In this document: piece by piece, positions 5,081 through 15,600 of the stretch
Layout: each line of letters opens with the position of its first letter
Numbering within the stretch: position 1 is the first letter of the stretch
Assembly: GCF_000368265.1 (NCBI RefSeq)
Contig: NZ_KB851219.1
Coordinates: 1,123,870-1,187,869 of the forward strand
Source: Acinetobacter brisouisimilis
GTDB taxonomy: Bacteria > Pseudomonadota > Gammaproteobacteria > Pseudomonadales > Moraxellaceae
Length of the DNA stretch: 64,000 nt
Reading direction: 5' to 3'
Program-made: the position numbers and the translations under genes
Notes under the pieces: model-generated
Told to the model about the DNA's origin: nothing
The model's database searches: none
The model's input: only the letters and a program-made list of their open reading frames with translations

Positions 5081-8000
5081 CCCAAGCCAATCATGGTATA
5101 GCCATTTTCGTTGTCCTGATAATTCAGGCAAAGTTAAACTCAAATAACGTCCACAATTTTCAATCCAACTCCGTTCATTTGAATTTGTATCCAAATATTT
5201 TATTAATGATTGTTCGGGATCTTGATTCGGCCAACAATGAATTTGAGTATTTTTAAAGAGCTCAATTTTTCTGACAAAACTTTCTCTTTTTAACCAGTTG
5301 CCTGTTTTATCGTTATATTCACTCAGTTCTAAAGGCTGTTCTGCTTCTGCTCTAAATGCCATAAATTGCTCAGCTTGTGACTGTCTAAATTGACTCAAGC
5401 GTTGCAAAACTCCTGTGTAATGAATCGGAGTATCCCAAAAATCATACGTAGGAAATTTCACTCGTAAACCATTATGAGAAATTTCTGCATCAAGTTTTTG
5501 ACTAATTCCTCGATTTAGCAGTACATGTGTCATTCGATCATGTTCTAAGTCTGCTAAACGGTAATAGCCTTTTTCTTTTATATAATTTTTCCGAATTTCA
5601 TCGGGCGTATTAGGTCGTAAACGAGCAGTTGCATCTAAATTTTTTAAATGTTCATCTGCAATCAGTCCATCATTGGCAGTTTGAGTCGAACTTTTTAAAA
5701 AATGTCGTGATACTTGAAAGTTTGCATTTTCAAACCCTGGTTTAGAAAAGCATGCCTGATCAGGATTTTTATAATACCGAATATTACTTTCCATCAAAAA
5801 GACATTGGTCTGATCATATTTTTCAACGCGATGTCGCCTTGCCCGTCCAGAAGCCTGAATAATCGAACGCATTGATGACGGCTCTAAAATCATCCAGTCA
5901 TAATCATGGTCACGTCCCACTTCACAAACAGGTGAAGCCAATACCAAGATGATCTGTTGTTGCTCAGGATAACGCTGTAACCAACTCTGAATCATCGGAT
6001 GGTCATGAGGTTGTTTACCCTGATTACGATCCAAAATTTCATCTAAATATTTTTCAATATTGGCACGTATTAATAATGGAAATCGAGAGTGGTAAACACA
6101 TAAATGAACTCGGTTTTTTGGATCAATCTTTTGTTTTAAAAGCTGCTGTGCAATGGTTGCTAATGGATCAATATTGGCAAATCGTACTAAACCGACACTA
6201 TATTGTTTAGCTGTTTTAGGATCGGTAATGCAATTCAGTTGATGTGCTTTTAACACGGTCGCTAAAATTTTTTCAGTAAAAATATCCTGCCATTTTTTTA
6301 TACTGATTTCTTTTGGTAGACCAACCCATTCTGTTGTACGTCGTTTGGTTTCAGGTGCTTGTTGATTTAAATACTCCACACGTTTTTTAGTAAAGTTTAA
6401 ATGGGCCTTTTTAAATGTAGCATCAACTTCTGTAGTACTTCTATTTGAGTGACATGGAATCACTTCATGACAAATGCTGGTGGCATTTTCATCAAACCAT
6501 GCTGCAATAATTGGCTGATCAGGTTGTGTACGATTTTTATTATAGAACTTACGCCCTGAACTATAAGCCAAAAACAATCCATTAATTTCCGCGGGCATTA
6601 ATGTAGCTGAGGATAAAAGCACCCGACTACCTAGTAAACCAGCCCAATACACCAATCGAGTTAACGCATAATAATCCTCTGGTGAAAAATCGTCGGGTTC
6701 ATCAAATACTAAATCTGATGACATTAAACGCAGCATAGGCGCAATTTGCTTCCCACCACGGGTACTTTCTGTCGCAGGAATTAAGTGATCAATAGTGCAG
6801 CATAAAATCGGGCTCATCAGCATTTTTTTGACCTGATGATTACCTTTCAGCCATTGTGCAAACATATGTTGATTGTCAAGTATGCCCTCAAAATCAATCT
6901 CTGCATCATCATAATCTATAAAACTTTCTTCATCAGATAAGCCCACTAAAGATTCTGAACCCATTTGTTCTGCTAACACTGGATTTTGATTCGGGTCTAT
7001 ATTTTGACTTTGTTCTTCTAAAATTTCTGATGAACTTTTTTGACTGTAATGCTCGAATATTTCTTTAACAGCGCCGCCACCGACCATAATGGCTAAATCA
7101 GTTTCATCTAAATCTAGTTTTTGACGTAATGCTTTCCCTGTCTGTAAGGTTAAAGTTCTTAAGCCTAATGCAATATTAAAACGTGCACCCTGTTCAGGAT
7201 CAGCTAAACCATACATAATGCGAGTGTTGGCTAAGGTTTTTCCTCGACCTGTTGATGCAAGATTAACTCCAAAGAATCCATGATTTGGATATTTTTTTTG
7301 TATAGTCCGTGCTTCTTGATAAGATTTATCTTGCCACTGGTAATAGCTATTATTGGTTTTGCCTTCAAGACTTTTTTGCTGTGGTAAACGATCAAATAAT
7401 TCATGTAACCGTGTCATCGCCCCCATAAGTTGCCGTGCATTTTGACTCACACCAACCAAATGATCATCTAGAGGCTGTTTCAAATCTCCAAACTTATCCG
7501 TATTCGCAAATCTTTTATATGCTGGATCATGCCATTTAGGTGTTGGTTCACAACTTGAATAATAATGATCTGAAAGCATTAAAACTAAGCGTGAAACATG
7601 GCTGATATAAGGATCATCTAGACTTGGTAAAGATGGTAAAGCTAAAAATTGCTTTAACTTCATAGCACAAGCCCTAACTTCTTTAGACCATGTGATACTG
7701 TTAAAAGGAAGGTGCTCTGCTGATATATTCCAGCATTTTTTGATATCCTTATCTCGACTCTGATCATCCTGTAAATACTGACGTGGGTAGCACCATTGAA
7801 AATTAAGGTCATTCAAAACATTATTAAAGTGCGACCTTTGATACTTGTTATCTTGACTTTCTGCTTGAGCTTTATTTGGAAATAAATAGTTTGGAATTGG
7901 TAAGCGGTGGTGAGAAACAATCAACCATGAGGTTAATTTTGCAATTTCAGGTATATCTTTAAATGGTGATGTAGAATATTGAATATAATCATCTTTCACT

Positions 8001-8581
8001 ACATTGATTAACCAAGAAAGATTATGATTACTTGATGATATTTCTGATAATGCACCTATCCAGTCCTCATCAGATTGACCACAAGATTTAACAAAAGCTT
8101 CAAATAAACGCAAAGAAATCCATTCATGCCGAAATGGGTCTGCGATCGACTTTTGACTTTTTTTCGCATTCGCTAATTTTTGAGCAAAAAATGGATTGGC
8201 TTTTCCAAAATCATGAAATAAAGCTGCAATACGGCTAACCAATGTAATTACGGCGGCTGAATTCCAATTGCTATCGCTATAATCCAGTTTGATCAGTTTA
8301 ACTGTTCGGTTCACAGGAACAATACCCTGCGCATTAAACTTATTGCGATTCCCTACAATCCAAAGCAACTCGCTTCGCCGCCGACCACGAATCCAGTGAC
8401 AACTCACAGCGGTACTTTTGGTCACGGTTTTACGTAATAATTTCTTAACTGCAATTAAGCCATCTTCTGTAATTACAGTTTGCCATGTGTTATCGCCTAT
8501 TCGGTCGGCAAAGGCATCCAACACACGGCGAGTGCGAGGAATGGCTTTCTTTTTACATTGAGAAATAAAGGTCACAATCAT
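5066..8581 (-). CDS. cas3: Cas2-Cas3 fusion, type I-F nuclease-helicase
   Basis: Protein of 1171 aa, somewhat longer than the Pseudomonas protein. An N-terminal Cas2-like domain (about 1-95, opening IVTFISQCKKKAIPRTRRVLD) is the type I-F hallmark and joins Cas1 in adaptation. The HD nuclease motif HDFGKA is at about 123-128 with a downstream RHEW. Helicase motifs follow: Walker A STGRGKT near 443-449, DEPD near 627-630, SSATLM near 657-662 and QASGRARR in the C-terminal part. An acidic, low-complexity insert lies between about 505 and 570. It overlaps cas1 by ATGA. Separation from csy1 by the creTA-like gap means cas1-cas3 and csy1-4 may be separate transcription units. Confidence 0.97.
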   Translation of the reverse strand: MIVTFISQCKKKAIPRTRRVLDAFADRIGDNTWQTVITEDGLIAVKKLLRKTVTKSTAVSCHWIRGRRRSELLWIVGNRNKFNAQGIVPVNRTVKLIKLDYSDSNWNSAAVITLVSRIAALFHDFGKANPFFAQKLANAKKSQKSIADPFRHEWISLRLFEAFVKSCGQSDEDWIGALSEISSSNHNLSWLINVVKDDYIQYSTSPFKDIPEIAKLTSWLIVSHHRLPIPNYLFPNKAQAESQDNKYQRSHFNNVLNDLNFQWCYPRQYLQDDQSRDKDIKKCWNISAEHLPFNSITWSKEVRACAMKLKQFLALPSLPSLDDPYISHVSRLVLMLSDHYYSSCEPTPKWHDPAYKRFANTDKFGDLKQPLDDHLVGVSQNARQLMGAMTRLHELFDRLPQQKSLEGKTNNSYYQWQDKSYQEARTIQKKYPNHGFFGVNLASTGRGKTLANTRIMYGLADPEQGARFNIALGLRTLTLQTGKALRQKLDLDETDLAIMVGGGAVKEIFEHYSQKSSSEILEEQSQNIDPNQNPVLAEQMGSESLVGLSDEESFIDYDDAEIDFEGILDNQHMFAQWLKGNHQVKKMLMSPILCCTIDHLIPATESTRGGKQIAPMLRLMSSDLVFDEPDDFSPEDYYALTRLVYWAGLLGSRVLLSSATLMPAEINGLFLAYSSGRKFYNKNRTQPDQPIIAAWFDENATSICHEVIPCHSNRSTTEVDATFKKAHLNFTKKRVEYLNQQAPETKRRTTEWVGLPKEISIKKWQDIFTEKILATVLKAHQLNCITDPKTAKQYSVGLVRFANIDPLATIAQQLLKQKIDPKNRVHLCVYHSRFPLLIRANIEKYLDEILDRNQGKQPHDHPMIQSWLQRYPEQQQIILVLASPVCEVGRDHDYDWMILEPSSMRSIIQASGRARRHRVEKYDQTNVFLMESNIRYYKNPDQACFSKPGFENANFQVSRHFLKSSTQTANDGLIADEHLKNLDATARLRPNTPDEIRKNYIKEKGYYRLADLEHDRMTHVLLNRGISQKLDAEISHNGLRVKFPTYDFWDTPIHYTGVLQRLSQFRQSQAEQFMAFRAEAEQPLELSEYNDKTGNWLKRESFVRKIELFKNTQIHCWPNQDPEQSLIKYLDTNSNERSWIENCGRYLSLTLPELSGQRKWLYHDWLGFIRE

Positions 8582-9546
8582 GCTTGATCTCCACCTTCAG
8601 ACAAAGATCGTTGCAAAGCTTGCTCTTTCACCTGATCAAACATAAAGTCTAAACATTGATGCTCAGTAAATTTTTGCAATATCTGTTGGCGAAATTCTTG
8701 TTCAGTCATTTTCTCTTTGGCACAAATAAATGCCCATGGCAGCACAATTGCATCTTTAATCAAATCTGCCACATCAAATACCAAAGCACCGCGACGGGTT
8801 TTACCATGCATCACAGCAAAGCTATGCGAAATCCCCAGTACCCAAAGTGTGGTTGCTGCTAAACCATACGCCAAGTAATTCCCATGATTGAGAAAATCAT
8901 TGGCTAAATCGCCTTGTTCGGAATTACGCTCAAAACCAAGCTTGCAACGTGTTGCCGCAATTTTATAAAGTTGTTTGGTGGTTTGTGCTTCGACAAGCAA
9001 CAAATCGCCCACTTTATCCTGATGTGGAATTTTCTTTTCAAACTGAGAGAGTGCTTGTTCTATATCTAAATCATCAAGATAAAAACCTTCAGCTTGTAAT
9101 TCTCTGTCTTTTGACCAAATTTTACGAACATATGCAATACGTGCATGCTGGAACTGCTTTGCCACTTGCAAGCGTTTCGCTTCATCAAACCAAAACTGCA
9201 TCCACCCCTGCATGTACTCCGTTGGGCGATACTCACTTTGTGGCGTCATCCACTCAATTTCACTTCCCATAAACAGCGGGGTTCCGCCGCCACCACAAAA
9301 GCCTACCAAAACACCTGCACTAGCAAGCATTCGCATTGCAGCTTGAGTAATTGATGTACCTGTACCCAGTAAAATCACTGTGGTGTTCGCGATAGGAATA
9401 TTCCAATATTGATTTTCATTTTTAGCTTCAGTCAAATATAGTACCCGACCATCTTTTTGCATGACACGTGCATGTTCAAGGTAATAGACATTTGCACGTT
9501 TTGAATGAAGAATGGCTTTTAAATCTGATGGATTAAGTTGCTGCAT
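8578..9546 (-). CDS. cas1: Cas1 integrase, type I-F
   Basis: The protein is about 322 aa from the ATG at 9546 (MQQLNPSDLK), which aligns with the usual type I-F Cas1 start. An upstream in-frame TTG at 9591 would add 15 residues. The conserved motifs ILHSKRANVYYLEH, GFCGGGGTPLF, HGNYLAYGLAAT and HGKTRRGALVFDVADLIKD are all present and contain the metal-binding His and Asp. Cas1 with the Cas2 domain of Cas2-3 inserts new spacers at the leader end. It is the first gene of the locus, and its stop overlaps the cas3 start. Confidence 0.96.
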   Translation of the reverse strand: MQQLNPSDLKAILHSKRANVYYLEHARVMQKDGRVLYLTEAKNENQYWNIPIANTTVILLGTGTSITQAAMRMLASAGVLVGFCGGGGTPLFMGSEIEWMTPQSEYRPTEYMQGWMQFWFDEAKRLQVAKQFQHARIAYVRKIWSKDRELQAEGFYLDDLDIEQALSQFEKKIPHQDKVGDLLLVEAQTTKQLYKIAATRCKLGFERNSEQGDLANDFLNHGNYLAYGLAATTLWVLGISHSFAVMHGKTRRGALVFDVADLIKDAIVLPWAFICAKEKMTEQEFRQQILQKFTEHQCLDFMFDQVKEQALQRSLSEGGDQA

Positions 9547-9985
9547 TGGTATTTTATCTTTTAATAAATTATGGATCTGAGTGTATGCCAATCAAGGTAA
9601 AAATGAAGCCTGATTTCATTTTAAGACGACAACCATTGACGTTATAGTTCAGGGTTTAATTTGGAAATGTAGGTACAAAATTCCTCCCCTCAAGCTACTC
9701 ACATAAAAATAAATAAAATTTCATTTGATTACAAAAAGCCAGCTTTTTAGCCACTATTTGTAAGCAGAACTTAAACATTTTTATCTTTTATTCAATTATT
9801 ATAAATAAATGTTTGAATTTGTTTAACTTTAAATTAAGCATTATAAGAAAAAATAAGTATGAGTTCATTTCGCTTTTTCTAAAGCACTTATTTTCTCTTA
9901 TCATGTTGAAACAATTTCTTGTCAATCACCGACCGTTTTTTCAAAAGCTGGTCAGCTTTTGCTCTCTGATTTCACAAGGAATATT
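9547..9985. other. Divergent intergenic region upstream of cas1 and proP
   Basis: About 440 bp of AT-rich DNA without a convincing gene. It must hold the divergent promoters of cas1 and proP. Small inverted repeats are visible: 9600-9607 with 9615-9622 (8 bp, perfect) and a 7-bp AAAAAGC/GCTTTTT pair near 9734-9749. On the minus strand TATAAC with an upstream TTTCCA could be the cas1 promoter, but the evidence is thin. The ectopic guide's seed with PAM does not occur here. Confidence 0.5.
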
Positions 9986-11464
9986 ATGCGCAAATTAAGA
10001 AAAAAACCTCAGCCCTTACAAATTGATGATATCAATATCATTGATCAGCAAAAAACTAAAAAGGCGATTACTGCTGCTGCAATCGGTAATGCAATTGAAT
10101 GGTTTGATTTTGGCGTCTATGGCTTTGTCGCGTTCGCACTGGGTAAAGTGTTTTTCCCACATGCTTCACCAAGCATACAAATGATTTCGGCACTGGCAAC
10201 GTTCTCAATCCCGTTTATTTTTCGTCCATTAGGTAGCTTGTTTTTTGGTGTTTTAGGCGACAAATATGGTCGGCAGAAAATTCTTGCCATCACCATTATT
10301 ATTATGTCGCTGAGTACCTTTGGTATTGGGCTGATTCCAAGTTATGCCAGTATTGGGCTTTTGGCACCTGTCTTGTTGTTTATTGTCAAAATTGCACAAG
10401 GTTTCTCAGTGGGTGGCGAATACGCAGGTGCCAGTATTTTTGTTGCCGAATATTCACCTGACCGTAAGCGTGGATTTATGGGTAGCTGGCTGGATTTTGG
10501 TTCGATTGCAGGTTTTGTACTCGGTGCAGGTCTGGTTTCCCTGATTACTTTCTTTGTAGGCGAAGACCAGTTTTTAGAATGGGGCTAGCGTTTGCCATTT
10601 TTCTTAGCCCTGCCACTGGGGATGATTGGTTTATATTTACGCCATGCTTTAGATGAAACACCAACATTTCAACAGCATAGCGAATCACAGGAAAAGCCTC
10701 AAAAACTCAGTATTCAACAGGTTTTTAAGCAGCATTCGCGCAGTTTGTTTATCTGTATGGGTTTAGTGATTTGTACCAATGTCAGCTACTACATGTTACT
10801 GACTTATGTGCCAAGTTACTTGACGCACAACTTAGGCTATTCAGAAAGTCACGGCGTTCTGATTATTATTGCTGTGATGATGGGCATGTTGTTTGTACAA
10901 CCCATGATTGGCTGGCTGAGTGATCGCTGGGAACGCCGCCCATTTATTTTCATGGACAGTTTTATGCTGATTTTCCTGTCTTACCCTGCATTTTTATTGC
11001 TAAACAGCCATGTCATTATTTTAGTTTTCTTGGGGTTACTGATTCTTGCCCTATCATTGAATATGCTAATCGGGGTGATGGCTTCGACGCTACCTGCGTT
11101 ATTCCCAACCGCGATTCGTTATAGTGCACTTGCCAGTGCCTTTAATATTTCTGTGGTGATCGCAGGTTTAACGCCAACCTTAACCGTAGCACTGGTCGAA
11201 ACAACTCAAAACCTAATGATGCCAGCCTACTATCTAATGCTCTGCGGTATGTTCGGTTTAGCCACAGCATTTTATTTAAGAGAAACTGCCAACAAACCAC
11301 TGACAGGCGCTGCACCATTAGCAACCTGCGAAGCTGAGGCTCAGGAGTTACTAGAACAATTTCATGATCATATTGAACAGAAAATTGATATCCTAGATCA
11401 GAAAATTGGACATTTACAACGTAAACACCAAAACCTAGCTGATCAGCATCCCAAAATTAACTAA
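9986..11464 (+). pseudogene. proP: ProP-type osmolyte/H+ symporter, interrupted by an in-frame amber codon
   Basis: The reading frame starts at ATG 9986 with AAGGA at 9976-9980 and runs to 11464 in one frame, broken only by TAG at 10586-10588. Around the stop the sequence reads LEWG-stop-RLPFFLALPLG, where MFS metabolite transporters have WGWR-PFF, so a single TGG to TAG change explains it. Without the stop the product would be about 492 aa with 12 membrane segments, GDKYGR and SDRWERRP loops, and a C-terminal coiled coil (about 440-490) typical of osmosensory ProP. It should normally import proline or betaine on osmotic upshift. The downstream part is otherwise intact, so the mutation is probably recent, unless it is a sequencing error or is suppressed. 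Confidence 0.85.
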
Positions 11465-11477
11465 ACCTGACCCAATA

Positions 11478-11505
11478 AAAAAGCCCAGAATTTGGGCTTT
11501 TTTAT
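11478..11505. terminator. Bidirectional intrinsic terminator
   Basis: AAAAAGCCCA (11478-11487) and TGGGCTTTTT (11493-11502) form a 10-bp stem with A- and T-tracts on both sides. It separates convergent proP and the KAS III-like gene. Confidence 0.9.
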
Positions 11506-11519
11506 TTGAAAGACTGCAA

Positions 11520-12623
11520 TTAAGCGACTTTTTTCAGCAAGACTGTACCCACTGAATAACCTGCACCAAATGAACTCAAGATTGCATACTCGCCGACTTC
11601 AACTTCATGTGCCGTTTTATGCATCGCAATTATTACGCCTGCTGAAGAAGTATTGGAAAATTCATCTAAAATAATCGGTGCACGGGCAGCTTCTGCCTGT
11701 TTGCCTGCCACATATTTCAAAATCAGTTCATTCATGTTGGCATTGGCTTGATGTAACCAGAAACGCTTGATTTGATCAGCATTTAGCTGATTTTTCTCAA
11801 GTTGCTGGTTGATCATTTGTGCAACCAATGGGCACACTTCTTTAAACACCTTACGCCCATCTTGGTTAAACAGCAAACCATCCCCAAAGGCATCTTCGCA
11901 GCGGTTTAAGAAGCCAAAGTTATTGCGAATATTGTTGGAGAACTGGGTTTGTAAATTTATATCTACCAACTCAAAACCTGCTTTATCCGCACTTGCTTCA
12001 ATAATTGCCGCAGTTGCCACATCACCAAAGATAAAATGACAATCGCGCGATTTGAAGTTGAGATGTGCCGAGGTAATTTCAACATTGACCATTAACACAC
12101 GGCGCGCACCCGCCTGAATCGCATCACGCGCCTGTTTCAAGCCAAAAGTCGCTGAAGAGCAGGCAACATTCATGTCATAGGCATAACCCTTGATCCCCAA
12201 TGCCGACTGAATTTCAATCGACACCGCAGGATAAGCCCGCTGCATGTTGGAACATGCCAAAATCACTACATCAATATCGTCTGCCGTGACATTTGCCTGT
12301 TGCATGGCTTGTTGCGCTGCAGTCACGCCCCACTCCGCTTGTAATGACAATTCATCATTACTGCGTTCAGTCAAGCGTGGGTACATGCGGTCGATATCTA
12401 AAATACCCGATTTTTCTACCACATAACGGCTTTTGATACCTGATGCTTTTTCAATAAACGCTTCGCTTGAACCCTGCAATTCTACAAGCTCACCTTTGGC
12501 AATTTGCTCGGCATGCTGTTGATTATAGCGTTCTACATAAGCATTCAAGCTGGCGACCAGCTCCTGATTGCTAATCGCTTCGGCTGGATGAAATAACCCT
12601 GTCCCTGTAATACGAATGCTCAT
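11520..12623 (-). CDS. Beta-ketoacyl-ACP synthase III-like protein
   Basis: Protein of 367 aa with the KAS III (FabH-type) thiolase fold. The catalytic Cys is in [11 protein letters not shown] (about Cys155), the His in [10 protein letters not shown] and the Asn in FSNTSSAGV, giving the complete Cys-His-Asn triad. It is longer than classical FabH (about 320 aa) and has a distinct N-terminus with an extra helical segment. It probably condenses an acyl-CoA with malonyl-ACP or a related substrate; it may be a second KAS III feeding fatty acid or secondary lipid synthesis. The exact substrate cannot be told. It stands alone between hrpA and the terminator of proP. Confidence 0.85.
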   Translation of the reverse strand: MSIRITGTGLFHPAEAISNQELVASLNAYVERYNQQHAEQIAKGELVELQGSSEAFIEKASGIKSRYVVEKSGILDIDRMYPRLTERSNDELSLQAEWGVTAAQQAMQQANVTADDIDVVILACSNMQRAYPAVSIEIQSALGIKGYAYDMNVACSSATFGLKQARDAIQAGARRVLMVNVEITSAHLNFKSRDCHFIFGDVATAAIIEASADKAGFELVDINLQTQFSNNIRNNFGFLNRCEDAFGDGLLFNQDGRKVFKEVCPLVAQMINQQLEKNQLNADQIKRFWLHQANANMNELILKYVAGKQAEAARAPIILDEFSNTSSAGVIIAMHKTAHEVEVGEYAILSSFGAGYSVGTVLLKKVA

Positions 12624-12648
12624 GTCAAATTCCTCAATGATTCAAAAA

Positions 12649-15600
12649 TCAAAGACCCAACTGTTGCCATTGCTTTTGCAAGCGATTTTCGGAAATTGGC
12701 ATCTTGGTTTTCATGGGCTGTGAAAATAGTGAAATTCGCAGCTCTTCAACCATGGTGTACAATTCACGTAGTCTTGGGTCATTTTTATGCTTGAATAATT
12801 TTTCCATCCAAGGGTCGACCTGATCAATGGCAGCATTATCTCTTTGCAAGTTATTTGGTAGACGCTCCAGTCGCATTATGAGTGCTTTCAAATAACGCGG
12901 GAACTCTTGCCACAAACTCAAAGGTTGTGTATAGACGAAATTATCCAGACGCATCAAGTCTAACTGGTCTTCAATATCGTCCATATTCTTGCCAAAGATC
13001 CCTTGATCAAGCGTAAGTAGTTGACGGCGAATGGTTTGCCATGGGATCAGAATGTCATTTAACAGGCTTAAAATATGCTGACCATGCGTCAAAAACTGCT
13101 TTTTGACTTGCGTGACCAATTCTGCGAAGGCTTTGGCATCGACAGGTAATTCATTAATCACTTCGTCCAAAGTGGCATAAACCAACATTTGTTCCAGTTT
13201 AGCTTTATCACCGAGTGGCGAATAAGCCAAAGCCAGTGGCTTAGAAATCTGTTTTTTCAACTGTCGAATTGCATCGCCCAGTTGCAAATGTACTAAACGG
13301 ATCACCCCTTGCTTATGCTGATGCATGGCTTCGGCTTGATCATTGAAGGTCTGAATCACTACACCCGATTCGTCTTTGGCATCTAGCTCAGCAAAGGATT
13401 TGGTCGGGACAAGTGCCTGAAATTGCTTGACGACCACGCCCGTAACTTTCTGAGCCGCTTCAAACACGAACTGTTCAGGGAAGGTTTGAAACTCACCCTT
13501 AGACTGTTTCACAGGTCGATGAGTTTCTGTACGACAACGCACCTTGAGTTCGGGCAGATCGCGCCCTTTTTCAATCACGCGGCCTTTTTCATCTACCACC
13601 ACAATAAATGGCATAAGATACGGATCAATGCGTTCAAACGAGAAATCTTTCTCTGTAATTTGTTCACCACGTAGTGCAAATGCCAGATATTTAAAAATAT
13701 GCTCACGTAAATGCACCGCATCTACAGCGTTCAATAATTTTTTAGCGGTGTCTGGAATCGGCACGATATTACGGCGCTTATCTTTTGGTAAGGCTTTGAG
13801 CAAAGCCTCGATCAAATCCAAACGCCAGCCCGGAATTCCCCAAGACCAGATATTTTCATCAACCTGCGGCAGTGCCTGAACTGGAATTTTGACCGTTGCC
13901 CCATCTTGATCATGACTTGGGTCAAAACGGTAACTGGTGGCTAAACGCAGCTCACCATTATGCAAATAATCAGGGAATTGCTGTGTGGTTGGGCGATCAC
14001 TTTGCCAAAGTGCGTCATTTTCCACAAACAGGTAACGTGGCTGTTTCGGCTCAATGGTCGCATGCCAGTCTTCAAAAGCACGGCGACTGGCAATTTCTTC
14101 AGGCACACGCGCTGCATAAAATTGATAGATGGTTTCTTCATCCACCACTAGATCACGGCGACGCAATTTATCTTCAACGCGTTCAACTTCCTCAAGTTTG
14201 AGTAAATTGTGCTTCAAAAATGGCGGCATGATGCCCAAGTGACCTGTCGTTAAAGCATCACGCAGGAAAATTTCATGCGACGCTGCGTGATCAACCTTTT
14301 CAAAATTAATCAGGCGTTTCGGTTCAATAATCAGACCAAACAGTGAAATTTGCGCATACGCATTCACAATCCCCGACTTCTTCGACCAATGTGGCTCAAA
14401 GTAATGGTATTTGAGTAAATCACGTGCTGCCAGCAAAATCCATTCAGGGTCAATCTTCGCCAAGGTACGCAAATACACCTGCGAAGTTTCCACCATTTCA
14501 AAGGCCATCACCCATGAAGCGCCTGCTTTATGCAGACTACTGGCAGGGAAAATACGCGCTTTTTGCTGACGCACCGCCATATAGACATTACGTTCATCGG
14601 TTTTGTTGGCAATAAACGACAGTAACCCCGTGAGCAAGGCACGGTGCAGGTTTTCATAACTGGCAGGCTTGTCATTCCACGACAGTTTTAGACCTTCAGC
14701 CAGTTCAACCAACTGCTTATGGGTCTGTCGCCATTCACGTAGGCGCAGCCAACTTAAAAAATGCTGACGGGCAAACGTGCGACGTTTGTTTTCCGTCATC
14801 ACTTCACGATTGCTTTGTAGCGTATCCCAAAGTTTCAAATAAAACAGAAAATCTGAATCTGCTTCTTTAAATAAAGCGTGCTTCTGATCTGCCTGAGTTT
14901 GTTTGTCGGCAGGACGTTCACGTGGATCCTGTACAGCCAATGCGCTGACCACCACCAGAATTTCCTTGAGTACCCCAAAATGCGAACCTGCAATGATCAT
15001 ACGAGCTAAACGCGGGTCAATCGGCATTTTCGTCATCATTTGCCCGACTTTGGTCAGCTCATTTTTACGTTCGCTCATCGCGCCGAGTTCAACCAGAAGC
15101 TTTCGACCATCATTCACCAGACGATGATCAGGTGGCTCAATAAAATCAAATTCTTCGAGATTGCCCAATCCCAAACTTTGCATCTGTAAAATCACCGATG
15201 CCAAGTTGGTTCGCTTGATTTCAGGTTCGGTAAATTCTGGGCGACTTAAAAAATCTTCTTCGCTATACAAACGAATGCAGACACCTGCCGCAATACGACC
15301 ACAACGACCTTTACGCTGATTGGCAGCTGCTTGTGATACTGCTTCAATCGGCAAACGCTGCACCCGTGAACGATAGCTATAGCGTGAAATACGCGCAAAA
15401 CCACTATCAATCACGTAGCGAATATTGGGAACTGTCAGCGCGGTTTCGGCAACGTTGGTGGCAATAATAATGCGTCGACCTGACCCACCTGGATTGAAAA
15501 TCTTCTGCTGTTCAGAAAGCGCCAAACGCGCATATAAAGGTAAAATTTCAGTATGACGTGGGCCATATTTTTGCAAAGTTTCTTGCAGCTCACGAATTTC

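Noticed and set aside
9813-9998. A 61-codon frame upstream of proP
   Set aside because: No ribosome-binding site, very AT-rich, and it runs through the proP start in another frame.
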